Below are positions 27,194-36,555 of a stretch of DNA of 64,000 bases, piece by piece. Under the pieces are notes generated by a model. That model saw only the letters and a list, made by a program, of their open reading frames with translations. It did not search any database and had not been told where the DNA came from. Position 1 is the stretch's first letter, and each line of letters begins with the position of its first letter. A program made the translations under genes and the position numbers. Source of the stretch: Ptychodera flava (Eukaryota; Hemichordata; Enteropneusta; Ptychoderidae); the NCBI RefSeq assembly GCF_041260155.1, contig NC_091928.1:43557137-43621136 (forward strand), read 5' to 3'.

Positions 27194-27412
27194 TAATACG
27201 ATTAGAACTAATTTGGGATAATTTGACCTTTATATTTTTCAAATTTCTCAAAAGTGTAAGGTGCTCTATAGCTGAATGTTGCGATATTACAAATTATTCA
27301 TAAATACAAGTGTGTAACTTCAAAAATAGATGAGCTTACATTTGCAGATTAAATCGATATTACTTCACCATCCAATTATTCCAAATTCGTTCCAATCGTG
27401 TTTAATGAATGT
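27194..27412. mobile_element. MITE with ~30-bp inverted ends, copy 1
   Basis: Termini ACGATTAGAACTAATTTGGG and the complementary CCAATTATTCCAAATTCGTT enclose about 160 AT-rich bases. The second copy is at 34950-35159, with matching interior words such as GCTGAATGTTGC and TTCACCATCCAATTAT. Confidence 0.75.
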
Positions 27413-28950
27413 TTGCCATCATCTCAATCATAAATATATAATTAAATTAAACAATGTGACAGCCTGTCGTGATGATTGTAAACAAAATCAGCTTGAAGAG
27501 TGTATTGTTAGATCTCTGAACAAGAAGTAAAGGACATAATGAAACACGCATCAAGCGGCAATATTGACATGAAGAAAACAACTTGTGTGATGAATTACCG
27601 GAGCCGGCTGTTGTGATGCACATAAGAGAAATATGAATGTTGAACAATACTGTATCATCGGTTGAACGCACGCAGTTTAATTAAAGTCACTACTGAGCGA
27701 GATGAGAATGATGACCACGTCGAGGAAATAAATACTGTGGTTCCAGTTACCTTATGTACTTATTTTTTACGACTCTAAACTTTTTGAGGCCATGCCATGG
27801 TATGGAAACGCCTAAGGTGGAATACAGAGAATCCCAACAAGATATTGACAGGTGTATATGTGATACGACGGGGCACAGGTCGCGCGAGCTTACGTACGCG
27901 TACGTATACGTGATGAGCGTTTTTTCGTGTTAGCAACGAAAGAATGCTGTGGATGTGGCTACTTGCTTTGTGACGTTCATGTAGCCACAGTCCGAGTAAG
28001 ATCGGGTGAGGAAGCTTATTCAATACGTTTTGTCGTTGGCATTTCAATCTGAAGTTGTCATTTCTTACATAGTATAGAACAGCGCAGGTCAAACAGATGG
28101 ACGAAATTGCAAACTGAAGAGGTTTAATGTCGTTTTCGGCCACGGTATTATTCACTACACACTAATGATGTTAACAAATCTAAATGATTAGCCGGCAATA
28201 CTGTTTATACAGAACAGAAACTCTAGACACGCCCCTATCATAGTTCATATCAGTTACACGTGTTTTAGTTCAATAGACACTGTCCAGAATTGTTCAGAGT
28301 TCAGAGTCCACGTAGATCATATTCCTACATTACGACTTTATTGAGAAACTGCTTCCAGTTTCGGGGGGGGGGGACTGGTACACACAACGTCAGAAAGTTC
28401 TTCTTTTGGATTAACTCAATAGCAGTCCAATCACCTCCGTCAATGGGTTGGTATATCGGGAAACTAGAATTTCATGGTCAAAGAATCTTTCCTGGAGCAA
28501 ATGGTAAACGATACTAAGAATAGATCCTGTTTTAATTTTTTAAGTGTTTAAAGTTCCATTAGCTGTATCTTCTTGCGATTTTCCGTTAGTTTTGATTGAA
28601 ATGATCACTGGCTCATGTTGAATAGCCTGTCAAATAACATAGAATCGCATATTATCGGAAACATTACGTGCCCTACAACTAAATAACATGTGATTTTTAC
28701 AACGAATTTTCAATTTTTGTCCGGACAGAAATACAAACTCTGTTGACATGCGGATTGCAACGGAGGCATTCTTCTGCACCTGCGCGAGCCATTTACAGCG
28801 ATTTCAAAATAAATATTCATTACTTATGCCCGGTACTTACGTCGTAGTCCATTGTCCGAGCACGTTGCGTAGCCAGATGTCTTGCAATCCACGACGCAAT
28901 GTTGTTTTGATCCCACAATAAACGTGAACTTGTACATCTGGCGTGATCGC
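27413..28950. other. Gene-free stretch, nothing recognised
   Basis: A 126-codon minus-strand frame at 27775-28155 is the longest open frame. It has no domain, signal or composition that marks it as coding. A G run lies at 28363-28372. Confidence 0.35.
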
Positions 28951-29189
28951 GGCGTCAACATTATCTGCGTTCTCCCCAGCACGCTGAGCATGCCAGACGT
29001 CAACAAACGAGCTTGGAAGGGCAACACGTTTGAACAAAAATTAGCAGTTTTATGCTATAACATCACTAATCATGTTTGTTTCTTCGTAAAACAACATTTT
29101 GCAACAAATATGAGCCTCCAACATGAAATTTTCCAATTTAAACAATGGTCAAAAGTTACAAATAATCGCCCTTTAACTTGAAGCCAATT

Positions 29190-29700
29190 AAATCAACTTT
29201 CTCCTTGATAAAGCTCCATCAGTTTACCACCAAGCTGAATTAATGAAAACAACTTTAACAAATAAATATGAGGTCATTTTGGAAAATTTGATCACAGATG
29301 AAAATATTAAACTAAGAATGTACGACAAAATAAATCATCATTTTAAATTAGAATCCTACTTAACCCTACTTAACACTGTTACAAGGTGAGAAAAGAAAAT
29401 TACTCACAAAACTTCGCATAAGCAATCACGATCTAGCAATTGAAAAAGGGAGACCCGCTGTTTCAAAAACCCCAATTACTGCAATCAACGTAACACCAAC
29501 AATATTGAAGATGAAATGCATTATTAGTCTGCGAAATACGAAGTTCAAAGAAAAAAACTTTTTCAGTAAAATTAATCTCCCAAATGATACAACTGAAAAA
29601 AAAGCTTATTTCTCTTCTAACAAAACAAGAGTTGTCCAATGAACAACTTGCAGATTATATATTTACTTTATATAAGCAAAGAAATACATAGTTATATTTA
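29190..29700 (+). mobile_element. LINE fragment, C-terminal end of a non-LTR reverse transcriptase ORF
   Basis: Translated pieces read KLRISNHDLAIEKGRP, IEDEMHY and KNFFSKINLPND. These are hallmarks of the region after the polymerase in jockey/CR1-like LINEs (the KLRxSxHxLxIExGR block and the zinc-knuckle tail). The pieces lie in different frames, so the copy is decayed. Similarity upstream of 29190 is not clear. Confidence 0.7.
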
Positions 29701-29899
29701 TTGTTAGTGGCCCAAGCCTAACGGCTCTGCCGCTATTGGTTTTGTAGGAATTCAACATTTTTCTGCAACTTTTTCTTCTTCCATAAAATTTTTGCTCACG
29801 TAGAACTCAAAAATCGGTCGACATAAACTTCTCAAACTTGCAGGGCTAATAGGTACGTATAAGTACTCTTGCATATTACCCTGACATTACGATTGTTCC

Positions 29900-30565
29900 C
29901 GTGACCTGGCGGCCATATTGGATTTACCAAAAACTGAAATATGGCTTCTCCAGATGACCTAGGTGTCTAGTCGATTAAACATTTTTTACAGCCAGTATGA
30001 ACATATGTTCATAATTTGCAAATAAAATCACCGATTGAACTGAAAATTTAGGCATATCATCCATAGTGCGATCGCTTTCAAGTTTGCTAAAAGCGTTTGG
30101 ATCGGTTACTTGATTTGGCCGCCATATTGGAATTTCGAAAAATACCAATTTTATCTTCAAAAATCTTCTTCTTCAGAATCAATATACCGATTCAACTGAA
30201 ATTTTATTCATATCATCCTTAATGTGATCGCTTTTAAGTTTGCTATAGGCATTTGGATCTGTCACGTGGTTTGGCCGCCATATTAGATTTTGCGAACAAT
30301 GCCAATTTGGTCTTAAAAATCTTCTACTCCAGAACCAACACCATGATAGAACGGCAATTTAAGTCGTATCACCCTTAGTGTGAGCACTTTCAAATTTGCA
30401 AAAGGCATTTGGATCGGTCACGTGGTTTAGCCGCCATATTGGGTTTTGCGAAAATCCCAATTTAATATTTAAAAAATTTTCTCCAGAACCAACGCACCGA
30501 TTAAACAGAAATTTCACTCGTATCATCCTTATTGTGAGCACTTTCAAGTTTGTTAGAGGCATTTG
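29900..30565. repeat. ~155-bp tandem repeat with YY1-like motif
   Basis: Four or five units are recognisable by GGCATTTGGATCGGTCACGT followed by GGCCGCCATATTGG, at about 29908, 30092, 30247 and 30400. Another unit is displaced to 31220-31395 by a LINE insertion. GCCGCCATATT matches the vertebrate YY1 consensus. There is no coding capacity. Confidence 0.85.
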
Positions 30566-30574
30566 GCAAACGTA

Positions 30575-31215
30575 GATAGGCATTTTCAGATATGCTGGTC
30601 ATTCAAAAAAGAATCGTGCGTATTATATCAGGAAGAAGTTATGATGCTCATAGTGCCCCTTTATTCAAGAAACTCAAAATTCTTGATGTATATAAATAAT
30701 GTAAGCTTCAGGTCGCCAATTTCGTTGATGATGTACTTTATGGTAATCTTCCCACGCACTTCAAATCATATTGATCATTACCATAGTACTCGATCAAGAA
30801 ATAAAAATGTTTTGCATCCACCGAAATGCAGAACCAGTTCAGGGCAAACATGTATTAAATTCACCAGTACTTCGGTATGGAACAATATTGCAGAAGACAT
30901 AAAAAATATTTCCAAGAGACACAGATTTAAAAAAGAATTGAAAATTACCTGTTAGATTTGTAATTTTGCAGTTCGTGGCTATAATTTTCAGCTATTTCCC
31001 ATTGTGTAATGTATTTTTTGTGATAACATGGAATAGTCGCCATTTCATATACTGACTGTTAATTTATGTATTTCTGAGTATGAGGCTGAACTCGATTAGT
31101 GCCTATGGCAACTATTTTCCAGTCTTTTTCTCACGTGAAATTTTGTATGATAATGGCAGTGTATCCTTCGCCATAATTTGTATTCAGTTTACATGAGAAT
31201 ATATTATTATAATAT
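30575..31215 (+). mobile_element. LINE fragment, 3' end of reverse transcriptase ORF plus 3'UTR
   Basis: Frames give QKRIVRIISGRSYDAHSAPLF, then after a frame change HSTRSRNK, HPPKCRTSSGQ and SVWNNIAEDIKN ending at 30957. This is the terminal part of a CR1/jockey-type reverse transcriptase. An ATTATTAT-type tail at about 31200-31215 marks the 3' end. It splits the 155-bp tandem array. Confidence 0.8.
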
Positions 31216-31219
31216 TATT

Positions 31220-31395
31220 ATTATATTTGGATTGGTCGTATGGTTTGGCCGCCATATTGGATTTTGAGAAAATTCAAATTTAATGTTTAAAAATCTACTT
31301 CTCCAAAATCAACTTACAAATAGAACTGAAACTTTACGCGTGTCATTCTCAGTGGGGGTACTTTCAAATTCGCGAAAGGCATTTGGATCGTGAAA
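31220..31395. repeat. Displaced unit of the 155-bp tandem repeat
   Basis: Contains GGCCGCCATATTGG and ends in GGCATTTGGATCG, matching the array at 29900-30565. Confidence 0.8.
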
Positions 31396-31840
31396 GAAGT
31401 TGCCTCATATGATCGAAGTCAGCTTTGAAACTCTTCGAGTGGCATTATCATGCATTGTTTGTAATTTTGGAATACAAAGCTCAATACACACATCTTTATG
31501 ATCTGATGAAATAGCAGGCTCAGCCAACTTAAACTTTGGGAGTGCTAGATCAAGAACGTTATTGACATACGTAGGCTCTTCATTGTGTTGGTCTAAACCA
31601 AATTCACATATTATGTCACGCAGGCGATGGGCAGCGTGACTAGTAATATTTTCTTGGAAGCGTACAACCTTGTATATTAGACCAAGACATGTCAGATAAA
31701 TTGAAATCACCAGTGATAAGAATCAAATCATTTTCATTACAATGCAAGGAGACTTTCTGAAGAGAGTCAGAAAAGTCCTCAATACCCTGGTTGATGACAT
31801 CAGGCGGTATATAGATGCAGCAAATGTACTATCTTCTGTC
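31396..31840 (-). mobile_element. LINE endonuclease-domain fragment
   Basis: Minus-strand pieces read DLILITGDFNLSD, EPTYVNNVLDL and ISSDHKDVCIEL. These are the GDFN, NxLDL and SDH motifs of the APE-type endonuclease of non-LTR retrotransposons. They are in different frames, so the copy is decayed. It lies opposite in orientation to the LINE fragment at 30575-31215. Confidence 0.8.
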
Positions 31841-31916
31841 AAGGAATTCCATCTGATTACTCAACTGTCAGATGGGATGGAAGATCAAATCACGTGACTT
31901 ACTTCGTAACCGAGGT

Positions 31917-32218
31917 TACATACATGCATACATACATACATACATACACACATACATACATACATACATACATACATACATACATACATACATACATACA
32001 TACATACATACATACATACATACATACGTACGTACGTACGTACGTACGTACGTACGTACGTACGTGCATGCATGCATGCATGCATGCATACATACATACA
32101 TACATACATACATACATACATACATACATACATACATACATACATACATACATACATACATACATACATACATACATACATACATACATACATACATACA
32201 TACATACACACACACAAC
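31917..32218. repeat. Compound CATA/CGTA/CATG microsatellite
   Basis: CATA units change to CGTA at 32027-32064, to GCAT at 32065-32087 and back to CATA. Each switch differs by one base of the unit. All long frames here are repeat artefacts. Confidence 0.95.
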
Positions 32219-32219
32219 A

Positions 32220-33068
32220 CATTGGGTCCAACGATTTAAATGTTTTACGTGAAATTCGAGCTTCAATAACAAACTATGGAGTAGTTTCATAGTTGAAAGT
32301 TATTGTATACAAAATGATATCAGTGAGAACCTTTGGTATTGAGACATATGTATACAACTGATAATGCCAAGGTACACTGTTCAAACTGACTGACATATAC
32401 AATACGGATCCATGTATATGGCGGTAGTGTAAAACTTAGACTACTTGTGAAAATAGTTACATTTGATAATGAACATAAGCGGCTTGTTTTTAGGACCGCC
32501 TTGATGAATTGTTGCCACAGCTTGGTAGAACTCCTTGACCTTACTTACCACGTCACCAGACTGGAAGCCGACATTTTATACAAGGGTCATCTTGAAGACT
32601 TTCAACGAAGGCCGCAGAAGACCGGCCACATGTCATCTAACGGAGCAGAAAAGTAGGGCCGGGAATAGCTTTCTTTCTAAATGGTACTGAACAGCACGTC
32701 TAACTCCGTTACAACTCCATTAACTTTTGAGTATTGTTTTGGTATTTTTTTGTTTGTTTTTTAAATAAGCGATTTTTTCTACTCCTAAAGTGATGTTGAA
32801 ATACTTACTGATCTATCTGTCAAAACAGCATTTGTTTGTGGAATCAGCGTCCAAACTTGTTACCGTCAATGGTTTTTAATCTGCATACTATAGAATTCAT
32901 TTGTCATCAATAACACGGCATATTGTGCATGGTGAAGTTAGATAGCAAGGCTAGCACTTTCTAGGCGCTACTCAACATACTCCAGGAAGAAGATTCATAA
33001 AATGTATTTTATGGAATAAACATAAATGAACAATAATACAAACTATGTACATGACAACGATATCAAAA
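32220..33068. repeat. Segmental repeat, fourth copy
   Basis: Segment X is at 32500-32650. The flanks match 19500-20340 and 42720-43110. It is the left part of the 10-kb duplicated block that also holds the TRIM gene at 36556. Confidence 0.75.
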
Positions 33069-33073
33069 GTTCC

Positions 33074-33411
33074 GGTGAGACTGATGCCGTATGTTGTGAG
33101 TTCGAACCCGATTGAAAACTAGCCGTATTTTATACCCTGGGTTGATAGCTCTGCTGGTGGACAGAATTGTCCCCGGGACTGTCGTTCGCCCAGTTAAAGC
33201 GATGTATTCACTGCTACGCTTCGATACAGTTTGTGTGTGCAATGTGTGATAGTGAGCGGACGTGCGCGAGTGCTTCACGAACTCTACAGCGTGTGGAGCG
33301 GTCTCAGTCAGAAAAATGTAACAACTTCGCCGGCTATTGAACCACTCTTTTTTGAGAGTGGGGATTTAGCCGAGCGGTTCTGTCTGTTGCCTCTCCTCTT
33401 AGCGACTGAGT
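33074..33411 (+). mobile_element. tRNA-derived SINE (class-II tRNA type) body followed by a second head
   Basis: The first element keeps a B-box-like TGAGTTCGAACCC and the whole body (TGGACAGAATTGTCCCCG, GTGCTTCACGAACTCTAC) to a tail TATTGAACCACTCTTTTTT. Directly after the tail, at about 33355, a new head begins, GGGGATTTAGCCGAGCGG. This is the A box of a Leu/Ser-like tRNA. The same family is at 51795-51905, 59905-60262 and 63258-63450. Confidence 0.75.
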
Positions 33412-34228
33412 CCATAATGCATTAATTGGTGCACGATAACCGGCTTCGACGTAAGATCTAGTCTGATCCCCCACAGGCGAACTAGGAGTAAATAGTCTAC
33501 AAATATTATATTATATTCTATTATTTTCTTAATTATTAAAAATAATAAAGAAATAATTATGAAATGTACTGATATCATTAAAGTCAAGTTACTATTTCAT
33601 CACAGTTGAAGGGAAGGCTGGAAGCCGTCCTGATATATACTTCTACTGTATATTGGACGCCTGGGCCTGATGGTCACACACAATACGTACACGTACAGTG
33701 ATTTTATCGAGTGCTGCTACTCATAGAGGAAGTTAAACCCTGATAAAAATATTTTGGCTTTAATAATACCAATATATTTCATAATTATGATTTATTATTT
33801 TTAAGAATTACGAAAATATCATATTTTTAGATCATTACTCCTAGTTCGCCTGTGGCCCCTGTCCCATTTCTACCACTGCCAGGGCTGAGCCTACTTTCGT
33901 GAGCAGCAGTCAGAGGTAGAAGTGGTTCAGGGGAGCAGGCAAGAGACCCGACCCGACCTGTGACGCGGTTCAACAGCTGCAGTTAGGCAGAGCAGAATAG
34001 AGGGCGCAATATCGGGCACACTTTCGAGTTGACCCACATCTTACATACCTGTTGACAGATATGACGTTTCAAAGTGATAGTCCTAGTTTCCGCCATAAAT
34101 AAAGGTACATGAGTAAAGGAAATCATCTGATGTAATGATATCCTAATAAGTTAACGACTTTTATCTCATGATTAGCTGCAATAGACCCGCGATGCAATAC
34201 TTGACAACTTTTTAAGTTTCTATTTTCA
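33412..34228. repeat. Unit tail with AT-rich insert
   Basis: Positions 33412-33660 match 22200-22510. Positions 33960-34228 match 44460-44690. In the intervening stretch AGGCGAACTAGGAGT (33474) recurs inverted as ACTCCTAGTTCGCCT (33837), suggesting a further inverted-repeat element. No coding frame is visible. Confidence 0.55.
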
Positions 34229-34230
34229 TA

Positions 34231-34760
34231 AAGGACCGTCTCAGATTGTTGCATAAGTTCAAGAAACGAAATTGCTTCGTTTAGATCAAAACCCCCATTC
34301 TCATCCTCAGAAGGGAAGTTTAAAAGTGCGAAATGTTGATGTGTGCCTGAGAGAACAATGTACTCAAAATTATTCGTCTCGTGAAGACTGCAGTATTCAG
34401 TGCTGTTTCCTCAACACAGTGAGAGTGAAATGACCACGTGTGGATAGAGCTGGCAGACGCTTATAATAGCACATTTAAAAAAAGTGATACTTTAATCTTT
34501 ATTATTTGATGAATGAAAGGTTTAGGATACAAGATTACTGTCGGTAAATTGTATTTGGGACACAAATGAGCTGAAAAAACAGTTCCTGTAAAACTTGTTG
34601 ACCAAGTGTGCAATTTTTTTATTTTTACACAGAAAAACTTGTGATCACAAAATAAAAGTGCGAAAGTGAAGTTCACCAATTGAATGGAGGTCAAATCCCT
34701 CCCCCCGTAAACGAATGAATTTCGCTTTTTGAACCTTATGCGATAATCTGAGACGGTCCC
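34231..34760. mobile_element. 530-bp TA-target transposon (mariner-type MITE)
   Basis: Inverted termini of about 48 bases read (A)AGGACCGTCTCAGATT at the left and AATCTGAGACGGTCCC at the right. TA dinucleotides flank both ends (34229-34230 and 34761-34762). The paralogous sequence near 44690-44720 lacks the insert. No transposase frame is seen; the 149-codon minus frame overlapping it is not conserved. Confidence 0.75.
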
Positions 34761-34949
34761 TAAGTTTCTACGGTGCCGATGCTGAAGTACGTGAAACTGT
34801 CGAGGGATTACGACTCCATTTTGATATTGTGTGATGTGGTGGTAGGATTTATTCATTTTCAGGACGAGATGTATAAAGTCTTTGTGTAGCAAACAGGATA
34901 TTATTTTCAACGATTTACTTTTTTATATTTTGTAGAAAAGAAGAAAGAA

Positions 34950-35159
34950 CACAATTGGACCTACTTCGGGATAATTGGATTTTCATATTTTTTAAAGTTC
35001 TTAAAAGTATTAGGTGACGTACAGCTGAATGTTGCAATATTACAAATTACTCATAAAAACAAAAGTGTAATATAAAAAGAAAAGCAGATGAGATTACATT
35101 TGTAGATTAAATCGACATAACTTCACCATCCAATTATCCCAAATTAGTTCCAATCGTGT
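34950..35159. mobile_element. MITE with ~30-bp inverted ends, copy 2
   Basis: Ends ACACAATTGGACC and its partner TTAGTTCCAATCGTGT. The interior matches the copy at 27194-27412. From 35160 to 35860 nothing else is recognised. Confidence 0.75.
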
Positions 35160-35869
35160 TAAAGGATTAATTAGTGACTGAAAAGGCGCATTGGAATTAC
35201 GCATGTTTTCAAAAACTTTGATGTAGAGGAAGTCGGGTAATATTTTCAAATCACATGGTATTATTATTCTGTGTAGTTGTCAACCAATTGCGGTTTAGTA
35301 GCGGCAGCTAGATGTATCAGTGGATCGAAGAGAACACCCAAAGACACGCGAATAGGGTACTGTAAAATTTGGTGGAAGGACTTGGTCCAGTGAATTTTAA
35401 AATTAAAGGAAGGGGGTCTTGGAAACTAAGCTGTGAATACGCCACAGCACCGCTGCGTATCCACAGCTAGTGGAAACTGCTCAAAGGTCGTATGGGACCC
35501 ATACAACCAATGTCATCACTGTATCCAAGGTACGTTGGCGATTGATGAAAGTTACAACACGTTTGTCATAATATGCATCGTAAAATTTTTAAATGTTGCA
35601 GCTATGTGTGTTGACGTAAGGTGCCTAATCTAGACTCTCTCACAGCCCCTCGTTCGTGTTTTTAGAGATAAATTGATTTCAACAAAGTCGCAAATAAAAT
35701 AAATCAACCGTATGGTGATGCGCCCTCAATGTTCTCTCTGGGATATTTCTCTTCGTTGACCATTGGGTGTGGGGACAGCTTTATGGGGCAAATGAACAAG
35801 ATCACAGAAATGGTTTATGACGGTACACTTTTATGATTTCAGTTTGCGAGTAGAAGTTACAGAGCTAAG

Positions 35870-36555
35870 GGCGGCGTCCTGATTCTACAGTGCGATAAAC
35901 ACATTTGAGCTCTTCATCGTAGACGAACTTCATTACAGACGTTCGGTGGCAATAAGTTAATAGTTTGGAAAATATATCTTTCCCTTATGCCTAATAAAGT
36001 TGAATTGAACGTCCTGCTTTCCCGTACAAAGTGCTGCACATTTGAATGAGGAAAACATCTTATGTCCTCACAGTCTCGCTCAGTTCGATACACGGCGGCC
36101 GCTGCATACTTTAGCGGCCGCCGTGTATCGAACCACGCGCGACTGTGCATGTCCAGGTACCGACCATTTCTCCTATCCAATGATTTATTAGTACTACTTT
36201 TACATAGTTTAAATCTAAAGTTAATCATTGCACGAAACAAACGTTGGGTCTATTGTTGTAATAGTCTTCTGACCGTACCGACGTGCGAAACTGGCAAACG
36301 TTTGAGTACAGGCTTGTTTGTCAGTAGATAAAAAGAAGGTCATTTAGGATTCCTTATGCTTTCAATTTTTCTAAAATATTTATTGCAAGCGTGACGTGTG
36401 ATATGACCCAGCCATCCAGTCAAAATGTTACAATTGTTTGTGATATATCAATACATAGTTAAGGGGTCATATTCTTGAAACGCTAAGTGCACAGTTAAGT
36501 GCGTACCAGTGAGTGCCTACCTCGAGGTCATATAATAACGACACACCTATCCACA
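35870..36555 (+). promoter_or_regulatory. Duplicated upstream region of TRIM gene A
   Basis: Aligned with 46010-46645 upstream of TRIM gene B down to ACACACCTATCCACA just before the ATG. It presumably contains promoter and 5'UTR. It is interrupted by the hairpin element at 36068-36148, absent from the B copy. Confidence 0.5.
36068..36148. mobile_element. 81-bp GC-rich hairpin mini-element, copy 2
   Basis: Arms of about 33 bases include TTCGATACACGGCGGCCGCT, ends CACAGTC and GACTGTG. ATGTCC direct repeats lie at 36062-36067 and 36149-36154. The matching place in the duplicate (about 46240) has no hairpin. It is related to 10192-10273. Confidence 0.8.

Noticed and set aside
27775-28155. 126-codon minus-strand frame
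   Set aside because: No domain, signal peptide or paralogue; composition like the surroundings.
32447-32656. 69-codon frame over segment X (ELLDL...LYKGHLEDFQRR)
   Set aside because: The other four copies of segment X do not keep the frame, so it is not coding.
36499-36555. N-terminal extension of TRIM A from an upstream ATG
   Set aside because: The conserved start shared with TRIM B is at 36556. The added 19 residues fall in the duplicated 5' flank and are not kept in B.
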